This document shows, piece after piece, positions 57,270-64,000 of a stretch of 64,000 nucleotides of DNA (the stretch's first letter is position 1; every line of letters begins with the position of its first letter). This DNA comes from Phycisphaerae bacterium (GTDB lineage: Bacteria > Planctomycetota > Phycisphaerae > Tepidisphaerales > Tepidisphaeraceae), in assembly GCA_026004655.1 (NCBI GenBank), contig BPJO01000010.1, positions 79,374-143,373 of the forward strand, in the 5' to 3' direction. The notes beneath the pieces were generated by a model. It had not been told where the DNA came from and made no database searches. It worked only from the letters and a program-made list of their open reading frames with translations. The translations under genes and the position numbers were made by a program.

Positions 57270-58019
57270 TCACTGGACTGTTTCGCGGGTTGACATCAAT
57301 TCGAGTGCATTGGCTTCGATCAGACGTCTTTCGAGTTCGCGATAACGTTTTTCACGTTTAAAACCGATGTGCATGGTCAGATCGGCCTTGTCCGGAGGAC
57401 AATCCCGACGGTCGATGGCAGCGTCGATGACCTTGATACCGTGTGCTTGCAGATGGTCGATGGTGGACCGAACGCAATTCGGAGTCCAATTGACTCGGAT
57501 CACAATCGAACGATACTTGATCTGAGGAACGCAGCGTTCGACGTAGTTCAACAGCCACAACGCCGACACAACAATCAGGGTGCCCATCATAGTCGTAACA
57601 TAAAGCCCCAGACCTGCTCCCAAACCCAACGCGGCAACGCACCACAGGGCCGCTGCAGTTGTCAGTCCACGGATCGATCCCTTGTTGTGAATGATGGTCC
57701 CTGCGCCCAAAAAACCGATCCCGGTCATCACGCCGTACGCGATACGACCCGGATCGGTGCTGATCTGAACGCCATCAGTGTTCTGGTTTGGCCAGTGTAC
57801 TGTTGCGAGTGAAATAGAAATTACCATGACCATGGCTGAGCCTACGCACACCAAAAGATTGGTACGGAAACCGGCCTGTCTTCCCCGGATCTCTCGTTCC
57901 AGCCCGACCAACCCCCCGCAGATCGCTGCTAGCGCCAGTCGAATCAAGTGTTCGACGGGTGTCCCGAATCCCCCGGCCCAGTTGGTTATCTGAATATCAA
58001 TTTCTTGAAGTGGAATCAC
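57270..58019 (-). CDS. MgtC/SapB family membrane protein
   Basis: Polytopic inner-membrane protein of 249 residues. Five hydrophobic helices; the MgtC hallmark AAICGGLVGLEREIRGRQAG is near residues 33-50, then GIGFLGAGTIIHNKGSIRGLTTAAALW. The C-terminus (residues ~160-245) is a soluble ACT/ferredoxin-like domain. In pathogens MgtC inhibits F-ATP synthase or affects Mg adaptation; function in this organism unknown. Whether corA loss nearby relates to Mg biology is speculative. Confidence 0.9.
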   Translation of the reverse strand: MIPLQEIDIQITNWAGGFGTPVEHLIRLALAAICGGLVGLEREIRGRQAGFRTNLLVCVGSAMVMVISISLATVHWPNQNTDGVQISTDPGRIAYGVMTGIGFLGAGTIIHNKGSIRGLTTAAALWCVAALGLGAGLGLYVTTMMGTLIVVSALWLLNYVERCVPQIKYRSIVIRVNWTPNCVRSTIDHLQAHGIKVIDAAIDRRDCPPDKADLTMHIGFKREKRYRELERRLIEANALELMSTRETVQ

Positions 58020-58112
58020 AGACTCAAGTGTATCAAAATCCGGGTGTCTACAGAACAGCCAGGGAATCTCAGCATAACTCGATCTGAACTGTCGAAAATC
58101 CCGGTCTTCACG

Positions 58113-59072
58113 TTACAAACCCACCGCTAGCCAAACCGGACAGGTCAAGAGGCAAAACAGGTGTGTGGTAAGTACGATCCGAACCGCCGTCGGAGCATCT
58201 CCCCCGAAGTGACGAGCCAAAATGATCGGAAATATCGCAGCCGGCATGGAAGCCTGAACCGCAATTACCCGGTCCAAGGCTGATTCAAAGGGTAAAACCC
58301 AAATCAGAATAAGAAATAAAACAGGAAGTACCCCCAACCGGATCAGCAAACCACTTCCAATCACCCCCCATCCCTCACGAAAATTGGCGTCTCGCCATAC
58401 ATCGGCAATAGTGGCTCCGCTGAGCAACAGTGAAAGAGGAATGGCGCATTGCCCGATCATTTCAATCACCCGAATCGCGGGTGAGGCATGGATCGTCAGC
58501 AATTCCCATGCACCGGAAAACCGCAGCACGATCGACAAAAGAATCGCAATCATGACCGGGTTTAAAATGCCCAACCACCCTCTTTTACCCATCTTCCCGG
58601 ATATAATAAACAATCCTAACGTCCACATGGCTACATCGACCCCTACATTATGGAGCAGAAGGGTAGGCAATTCCGGACCTTGTCCGGGGAACAATTCGCC
58701 CATCAGGGGAATAGGGATATATCCATAGTTGAACATACCGACAGACAATACGAACGTTCTCCGATGAGCCGCGGTGGTTAAACCCACGGAACGTCCCCAC
58801 ATTCGTGTGAACACCCATGCGACAGAAAAACCCATGGTTGTCAGAAAAAAACCGACCAGAGGAGGAAGCAGGATTCCTGTACTTCCTCCAGGCCAGGGGT
58901 TGGTGTTCATTTGCGCTAGAACAAAACAGGGAAATAAAAGTCGAACCGTCAATTTGACGAGGGTTGAATCGGCTTCTTCGGTCAACCAGTTCAGATGGCG
59001 AACGACCACTCCGACAAGAATCACCCCGAAAACCGGGATCAAGGCCGAGAGCATCGTCAACCATTGGTTCAT
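58113..59072 (-). CDS. AEC (auxin efflux carrier) family transporter
   Basis: Ten-helix membrane transporter of 319 residues. Start LSALIPVFGVILVGVVVRHL, mid-protein FVLSVGMFNYGYIPIPLM (Asn-containing crossover region), and repeat-2 IGQCAIPLSLLLSGATIAD with a second inverted topology. Bacterial AEC members carry malate, malonate or other organic acids; no substrate can be given. The pgk terminator ends just upstream of it. Confidence 0.88.
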   Translation of the reverse strand: MNQWLTMLSALIPVFGVILVGVVVRHLNWLTEEADSTLVKLTVRLLFPCFVLAQMNTNPWPGGSTGILLPPLVGFFLTTMGFSVAWVFTRMWGRSVGLTTAAHRRTFVLSVGMFNYGYIPIPLMGELFPGQGPELPTLLLHNVGVDVAMWTLGLFIISGKMGKRGWLGILNPVMIAILLSIVLRFSGAWELLTIHASPAIRVIEMIGQCAIPLSLLLSGATIADVWRDANFREGWGVIGSGLLIRLGVLPVLFLILIWVLPFESALDRVIAVQASMPAAIFPIILARHFGGDAPTAVRIVLTTHLFCLLTCPVWLAVGL

Positions 59073-59085
59073 CAGAGAGGATTGT

Positions 59086-59136
59086 AAAAATCATCGTGAC
59101 GGACCGAGGATATGTCGTCGCGTCGATCCGTCACGA
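59086..59136 (-). terminator. Terminator downstream of pgk
   Basis: On the minus strand, 10-bp perfect stem TCGTGACGGA (59136-59127 side) / TCCGTCACGA (59103-59094), a 23-base loop, and then TGATTTTTAC. The T5 tail makes this a good intrinsic terminator for pgk. Confidence 0.7.
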
Positions 59137-59154
59137 GAGTTTTGGCAAGAATCA

Positions 59155-60342
59155 TCAATCCAGAATATCGAGGGTGGCAAAATGTCCTTTTTCGAGAAAC
59201 TCCAGACTAGCGCCACCACCGGTGGAAACGTGACTGACCTGATCCGCTAGACCGAAGACTTCGATCGCTGCCGCGGAATCCCCACCGCCGATGATCGTCG
59301 TAGCCTGATTGGACCGGGTCACGTCAGCCACGGCTTGGGCGACGGAACGAGTCCCTGCCTGGAACGGTTTTTTCTCAAAAACACCCATGGGTCCGTTCCA
59401 GATGACCGTTTTGGCACGGGCGATTTCCTCGGTATAAAGGGCAGACGTTTTGGGACCGATATCAAACCCTTCTTGATCGGCAGGGATCGATCCTTGGACC
59501 ACGCTTGTAACCGCATCATCAGTCATTTGATCGGAGACGACGGTATCCACCGGCAAACGGATTTTGGACCCGGATTTCTTAAGCAAATCACGGGCCAAAT
59601 CAACTTTATCCCGTTCGACCAAGCTTTTTCCGACTTCTTTCCCCTGGGCTAGGAAAAAGGTATAGGCCATTGCCCCCCCGATCAGCAGGGTGTCGGCTTT
59701 ATCAAGTAGCTGCTCGATGACAAGAATTTTGTCAGACACCTTGGCCCCACCTAGAATGGCGACAAAAGGACGCACGGGGTTGCTTATCGCGTCTCCAAGA
59801 AACTTGAGCTCTTTCTGGATCAGAAAACCGATCACCCGGGGCTTGCCTTGCATCAGTTGAGGAGCTCCGAAGGTGCTGGCATGTTCCCGATGAGCGGTTC
59901 CAAAAGCGTCATTGACGTAAACGTCCCCGAGCTTGGCCAGTTGTTGGGCAAAATGCGGGTCGTTTTTTTCCTCTTGTGGGTGAAATCGTAGGTTTTCGAG
60001 CAGTACGACATCCCCGTCCTGCATCTTGCCAACGGTCTGTTCCACATCAACACCGATGCAGTCTGCGGTGAAAGTAACGGGTTTACCCAGAAGATTTGAC
60101 AGATGATCCGCACAGGGTTTGAGGGAATATTTTGGGTCAGGTCCGCCTTTGGGTCGACCCAGATGAGACATCAGGATCAGCCGTCCGCCCCGGTCGATGA
60201 CGTTGCGGATCGTCGGCAAGGCCTGAACGATTCGTCGGTCATCCGTGATTTTAAGTTCCTTGTCCAGAGGAACATTGAAATCGACCCGCATGAGTACTTT
60301 TTTGCCCTTAACATCCACGTCTGCAACGGTTTTCTTAGCCAT
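59155..60342 (-). CDS. pgk: Phosphoglycerate kinase
   Basis: Glycolytic enzyme, transfers phosphate from 1,3-bisphosphoglycerate to ADP. The 395-residue protein has RVDFNVPLD near the N-terminus, [69 protein letters not shown], and the nucleotide-site [10 protein letters not shown] with the hinge [12 protein letters not shown] 60342 (GGAG seven bases upstream) or 60345 one codon earlier. Solitary: no gapA or tpiA adjacent. Confidence 0.95.
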   Translation of the reverse strand: MAKKTVADVDVKGKKVLMRVDFNVPLDKELKITDDRRIVQALPTIRNVIDRGGRLILMSHLGRPKGGPDPKYSLKPCADHLSNLLGKPVTFTADCIGVDVEQTVGKMQDGDVVLLENLRFHPQEEKNDPHFAQQLAKLGDVYVNDAFGTAHREHASTFGAPQLMQGKPRVIGFLIQKELKFLGDAISNPVRPFVAILGGAKVSDKILVIEQLLDKADTLLIGGAMAYTFFLAQGKEVGKSLVERDKVDLARDLLKKSGSKIRLPVDTVVSDQMTDDAVTSVVQGSIPADQEGFDIGPKTSALYTEEIARAKTVIWNGPMGVFEKKPFQAGTRSVAQAVADVTRSNQATTIIGGGDSAAAIEVFGLADQVSHVSTGGGASLEFLEKGHFATLDILD

Positions 60343-60491
60343 CATTTACTCCAGGAACAGGAACTAGGCGTCGATGCTATGGGAGTCGGGGGTTAAGTCA
60401 AGCCGGCTTACATATTCGGATAATCTGTCCTGTCGGTTGATAAACGCAAATCAAAGTTGCTGAACGGGAGGAGGACCGTAAACTCGACTTC

Positions 60492-62714
60492 GTGTTGTCC
60501 ATCGAAGAACTTTTAAAAGACTTGACCGAATCTCAAAGACAGGCAGCCACCCACGTGGACGGGCCTTTGTTGATCATCGCAGGGGCCGGATCAGGTAAGA
60601 CACGGGTTTTGACCCGTCGAGTGGCTTATCTGATGTCCAACGGGATCAACCCCGCTTCCATTCTGGCTATTACTTTCACCAACAAAGCGGCCGGGGAGAT
60701 GAAAGAGCGTATCGGCAAGCTGTTCGGTCGGAAATTGCATGACATCGGTCGGCTGGATCAGCAAAACCCGTTGATTTGCACGTTTCACTCTCTCTGTGTG
60801 AGGATTCTGCGTCATTATGGTTCTCGGTTCGGTCTTGCGAGTTCATTCACAATTTACGACTCCTTGGATCAGAGCAAGCTGATCAAAGAAGCCTTGAAAT
60901 CACTGGACATTAGCTCCAGCAACTTTCCACCGGCTCAGATCCATTCGGCCATCAGTCATCTGAAGAACCAACTGGTGACTCCCCAGGATTTCGCAGCTTC
61001 GGCTTCCGGATTTTACGACAAAAATGTCGCACGTGTTTACGGACGGTATCAAAAACTGCTGGAATCAAACAATGCACTGGATTTCGACGATCTTTTAATG
61101 AAGACGGTGCACGGACTTCGTGATCATCCAGACGTACTGAACGAACTTCAGGATCGATTCCAATACCTGCTGATCGATGAGTATCAGGATACCAACCGCG
61201 CTCAGTACGTGCTGGCTCACGCGCTGGCAATGAAATACCGAAACATCTGCGTGGTGGGGGACCCGGATCAGTCGATTTATGCTTGGCGCGGTGCGGACAT
61301 TCAGAACATTCTGGATTTTGAAAAAGATTATCCGGACGCGAAAGTCGTCCGTCTGGAGCAGAACTATCGTTCGACCAAAACGATTCTGGCGATTGCTTCA
61401 AAACTGATCTCTTACAATACCCAGCGCAAGGAAAAGGGGTTATGGACCAACAACGACACGGGTGAAAAAGCCACGTTTTATATCTGTCGCACCGAAGAGG
61501 ACGAAGCCAACACCATCATTGAAGAGCTGAAAAAGGAACACAAGCAGGGACGTCCCTGGAGTGAAATGGCGATTTTTTATCGAATGAACTCTTTGTCCCG
61601 TGTGCTGGAGGAAAAATTGGTGAGCGGGCGTATTCCATACCAGATTGCCCGCGGGACGGCGTTTTATGACCGGAAGGAAATCAAGGATTTACTGAGCTAC
61701 CTGAGGGTTCTGGTGAATCCGCAGGATGAAGTAAGTCTGGAACGGATCATCAACACGCCCCCCCGGGGGATCGGGGATGAGAGCATTCGAAAAATTCGGA
61801 CTTGGGGAGTGTCGCAGGGTCTGGGTCTTTGGCATGCGTTGACACGAGCGGAAGAAATACCGGATTTATCAACGCGAGTGATCAAAAGTGTACAGGCCTT
61901 CCACCGGATGATGGCCCGGTTGTCCGAAGAGGCTTCAAAGGTTCAAAACGTGTCCACCGAAGCAGTCGCAGAGGATATGTTTGCCGGACCGCCGGACGTG
62001 GGAATGGTCCAAGGCATCATGCAGGAGGTGTTTGAGCAATCGGGCATGCGGGCTGTCTTGGAAAAGAGCGCGGACCCAGACAAACCCGAACTCGCCAACG
62101 TCAAGGAATTGATTAATTCCGCAGCCGAATATGACCGGGAAAACCCCCAGGGACGTCTGGAAGATTATCTGGCGCAGATTTCCCTGATGAGCGACGTAGA
62201 TCAAGTTCGTGACGGTGGGGGAGCCTTGACCCTGATGACGCTGCACGCAGCCAAGGGGCTGGAGTTCCCCGTCGTTGCTATGATCGGGATGGAAGAAGGG
62301 ATTCTTCCTCACGCACGGGCGCGGACGGATCCCCAGCAAATGGAAGAAGAACGTCGTCTTTGTTTTGTCGGGATCACACGTGCGCAAACACGACTGATCC
62401 TAAGCCGGGCCTTTACCCGAACCATAATGGGGCGTCGCGAACGGACCATCCCTTCACCCTTTCTGAATGAAATGCCTGTAGAAATGATCGAGGTCGAAGA
62501 TCGAACGATGATCGATGATGAATCAACCGGTCTGAACGATAATTACACCAGCCATTTCCGTCCCGGACAGATCGTCCGCCACGCGGTTTTTGGTCTCGGA
62601 CGCATTTGCAACATTTCAAGTATGGGAAGGCATACCCGGGTGGTGGTGGAGTTTCAAAAAACAGGTCGAAAGACATTAATTCTGGAATATGCCCAGCTCG
62701 AGACCCTACCATGA
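60492..62714 (+). CDS. pcrA: UvrD/PcrA family DNA helicase
   Basis: Superfamily 1A 3'-5' helicase for repair and replication, 740 residues. Motifs: IIAGAGSGKTRVLTRR (I), ITFTNKAAGEMKERI (Ia), LLIDEYQDTNRAQY (II), VVGDPDQSIYAWRGAD (III), RLEQNYRSTK (IV), TLMTLHAAKGLEFPVV (V), EERRLCFVGITRA (VI). A C-terminal Tudor-like domain is present (GQIVRHAVFGLGRICN), typical of PcrA. GTG 60492 is taken as start because no nearer in-frame start exists; GGGAGGAGG is 18 bases upstream and TTG 60495 is an alternative. Confidence 0.93.
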   Translation: MLSIEELLKDLTESQRQAATHVDGPLLIIAGAGSGKTRVLTRRVAYLMSNGINPASILAITFTNKAAGEMKERIGKLFGRKLHDIGRLDQQNPLICTFHSLCVRILRHYGSRFGLASSFTIYDSLDQSKLIKEALKSLDISSSNFPPAQIHSAISHLKNQLVTPQDFAASASGFYDKNVARVYGRYQKLLESNNALDFDDLLMKTVHGLRDHPDVLNELQDRFQYLLIDEYQDTNRAQYVLAHALAMKYRNICVVGDPDQSIYAWRGADIQNILDFEKDYPDAKVVRLEQNYRSTKTILAIASKLISYNTQRKEKGLWTNNDTGEKATFYICRTEEDEANTIIEELKKEHKQGRPWSEMAIFYRMNSLSRVLEEKLVSGRIPYQIARGTAFYDRKEIKDLLSYLRVLVNPQDEVSLERIINTPPRGIGDESIRKIRTWGVSQGLGLWHALTRAEEIPDLSTRVIKSVQAFHRMMARLSEEASKVQNVSTEAVAEDMFAGPPDVGMVQGIMQEVFEQSGMRAVLEKSADPDKPELANVKELINSAAEYDRENPQGRLEDYLAQISLMSDVDQVRDGGGALTLMTLHAAKGLEFPVVAMIGMEEGILPHARARTDPQQMEEERRLCFVGITRAQTRLILSRAFTRTIMGRRERTIPSPFLNEMPVEMIEVEDRTMIDDESTGLNDNYTSHFRPGQIVRHAVFGLGRICNISSMGRHTRVVVEFQKTGRKTLILEYAQLETLP

Positions 62715-62721
62715 ACTGTTG

Positions 62722-63555
62722 CTATCCCGGGCGGATGACGACGGTTATTAGGTCCGTTCGAGCTTGTGCGTAGGCCTGACGGAGTTCCTGTTCGGTCGAA
62801 TAAGTTTTAGATGGGATTACGCGGCATGGAACACGGGCTTCAACACGGTCATACCGAAAAATCCATGGGTCAAGACGAAGTTCTTCTGCAGAAAGACGAT
62901 GGACGTTCATTCGAAACAAGGGTTGCCCGGGGGCCCGGGAAAGACTAGCCGACAGGGCAGAAGGCAAATGGGTGCAGCAGACCCACAAGCTCAGGACATC
63001 CATCGCTTGGAGAAATCTGAAGTTATGCTTGAGTTTTTCCTCTTCAGGATCGGTCCATCCGTCGGCCAGACCCAGTCGCAGGGGACGATCGATTCGTAAT
63101 CCGATCTGACCTCGAAGCGATTCCAACTTTTCGATCATTTGGTGTTGAAACTTGTTCAGTTCGAACTGTTGTCGGAGCTGTTGAGGATCAAACCGAACCG
63201 GGGAATTGGATGAAACATTCATCGCAGAAAGTGACAGACCGTGCAGACATACAAGCAGACCCGCATACGGATGAACTGAAACAGCCTTGTCAGCACTTTT
63301 TAGCCAGGCTCGGTGGGTAATATGTCGCGGTGCTTCGAAAACGTCCAGGGGTATTTTGGCGGGTGAAAGAACGGGCAAATCATCAAATAGGCGCCATCCC
63401 GCGTCATGATGACGGATTCCCAGAAAGGTAGCTTCTGCAGGATCTGGAGAATGCATGAACTCAGCATCCACCTGTCTAGCCAGATCTTCGGCCAAGATCG
63501 CGTGATCGTCTTGCGTGATCAGTTCATATCCCTGAAGGGTCTGTCTGCGAATCAT
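62722..63555 (-). CDS. DUF3891 family protein
   Basis: A 277-residue protein of the DUF3891 family, common in planctomycetes and others. The HD-like pattern TQDDHAILAEDLARQ and FLGIRHHDAGWRLFDD suggests a metal-dependent hydrolase fold. Helices with LGLADGWTDPEEEKLKHNF follow. Function unknown. Convergent with the pcrA gene seven bases away. Confidence 0.82.
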   Translation of the reverse strand: MIRRQTLQGYELITQDDHAILAEDLARQVDAEFMHSPDPAEATFLGIRHHDAGWRLFDDLPVLSPAKIPLDVFEAPRHITHRAWLKSADKAVSVHPYAGLLVCLHGLSLSAMNVSSNSPVRFDPQQLRQQFELNKFQHQMIEKLESLRGQIGLRIDRPLRLGLADGWTDPEEEKLKHNFRFLQAMDVLSLWVCCTHLPSALSASLSRAPGQPLFRMNVHRLSAEELRLDPWIFRYDRVEARVPCRVIPSKTYSTEQELRQAYAQARTDLITVVIRPG

Positions 63556-63598
63556 TATTCAGAATATAGCCATGAGTCAGGGAAAAAAACGAAGTAGT

Positions 63599-64000
63599 TC
63601 ATGTCTTGGCTGGAGGTTTCCAGAATCCAGCCCGTTCATTCTCGATCTGGGCGGTAGCCCGGCGTTTTCCCTTCAGTAAACATGCCCATTGGTAACGATT
63701 AACAAACCGGCGAAACTCTTCATCCCCATACCTTTCCGAACGAGTCAGAAAACCTTTCAACCATCCCCACATCATGGCCGAGCTGCCCACAATCACCGGT
63801 GGATGAAACAACCGATATACGCAACTAGCCAGCATGTAGGTAAACCCTGTGCCCATGAAATACTGTCCCATCCCGTGTCGGACACGACCGGTCCACCAAG
63901 ATTTATGGCTTGTTCCCATCGGACGCAGGTGAATAAAACGTGTTTCGGGTTCGTCCAGACTCCCTGCCTGCCAGCCCAGCATCCGACAACGATGACAATC
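63599..64000 (-). CDS. C-terminal part of a glycosyltransferase-like membrane protein (5' end outside window)
   Basis: Frame is open to the right edge; about 134 residues of the C-terminus are visible. LDEPETRFIHLRPMGTSHKS followed by GQYFMGTGFTYMLASCVYRL resembles the end of family 2 glycosyltransferases of the membrane-associated type. One probable hydrophobic segment. Assignment is by similarity of general layout and is modest. Confidence 0.5.
   Translation of the reverse strand, partial: DCHRCRMLGWQAGSLDEPETRFIHLRPMGTSHKSWWTGRVRHGMGQYFMGTGFTYMLASCVYRLFHPPVIVGSSAMMWGWLKGFLTRSERYGDEEFRRFVNRYQWACLLKGKRRATAQIENERAGFWKPPAKT

Noticed and set aside
1..64000. CRISPR array, tRNA, rRNA, insertion sequence or prophage
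   Set aside because: No regularly spaced repeats, no T-loop/anticodon patterns, and no transposase, integrase or phage structural genes were seen.

Overview
The window looks like chromosome of a planctomycete, most likely class Phycisphaerae. Pointers are the planctomycete-style prepilin-like protein, a PEP-CTERM protein, an 'LETRQML'-type (LEPR-like) N-terminus on a large surface protein, a greatly enlarged SecA, DUF3891 and FloA/NfeD genes, and a PilM-PilN fusion next to two large single-pass proteins. No rRNA, tRNA, CRISPR array, phage or insertion sequence was recognised. Taxonomy is inferred from protein character, not from a search.

Layout. 1-11.8 kb: a 3' gene fragment, then one long plus-strand type II secretion operon (gspE-F-G-H-I-J-K-L-M, a GspC/PilP-like gene, gspD and a small lipoprotein), mostly with stop/start overlaps. 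11.9-21.7 kb: L-rhamnose isomerase, coproheme decarboxylase (hemQ), secA, hemL, a JAMM peptidase and cysK. 21.7-33.5 kb: a sugar-acid/pectin region with a PEP-CTERM protein, SSS transporter, family 1 pectate lyase, a frameshifted Gfo/Idh/MocA oxidoreductase, a prepilin-like protein and a divergent XylR-type AraC regulator; then inositol-phosphate synthase, an S4-less TlyA-like methyltransferase, a family 10 pectate lyase and a small membrane protein. 33.6-41.3 kb: PAP2 phosphatase, a YkgJ-type cysteine-cluster protein, a solitary sdhB, and a three-gene PilM/PilN-centred envelope module. 41.3-53.3 kb: an 890-base non-coding stretch, recA, a hydrolase, a corA pseudogene, a nucleotidyltransferase, a ferredoxin, a frameshifted GH10-like protein, a ComEA-like HhH protein, a frameshifted truB, a three-repeat HNH_repeat protein and a frameshifted LEPR-like/RTX/PKD/beta-helix surface protein. 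53.5-64 kb: the nfeD-nfeD-floA operon, mgtC, an AEC transporter, pgk, a pcrA/uvrD helicase, DUF3891 and the end of a glycosyltransferase-like gene.

Functionally, the secretion operon and SecA can export the pectate lyases and surface proteins coded nearby. The lyases, the SSS transporter and RhaA fit use of pectin or rhamnogalacturonan, probably under the AraC/XylR regulator. The least explained elements are the PilM/PilN module (35.8-41.3 kb), the repeat expansion in SecA, and a cluster of genes (26-53 kb) broken mainly by single-base insertions in short homopolymers. That cluster is either sequencing/assembly error or real decay; corA, which also carries two nonsense codons, is the clear real pseudogene.
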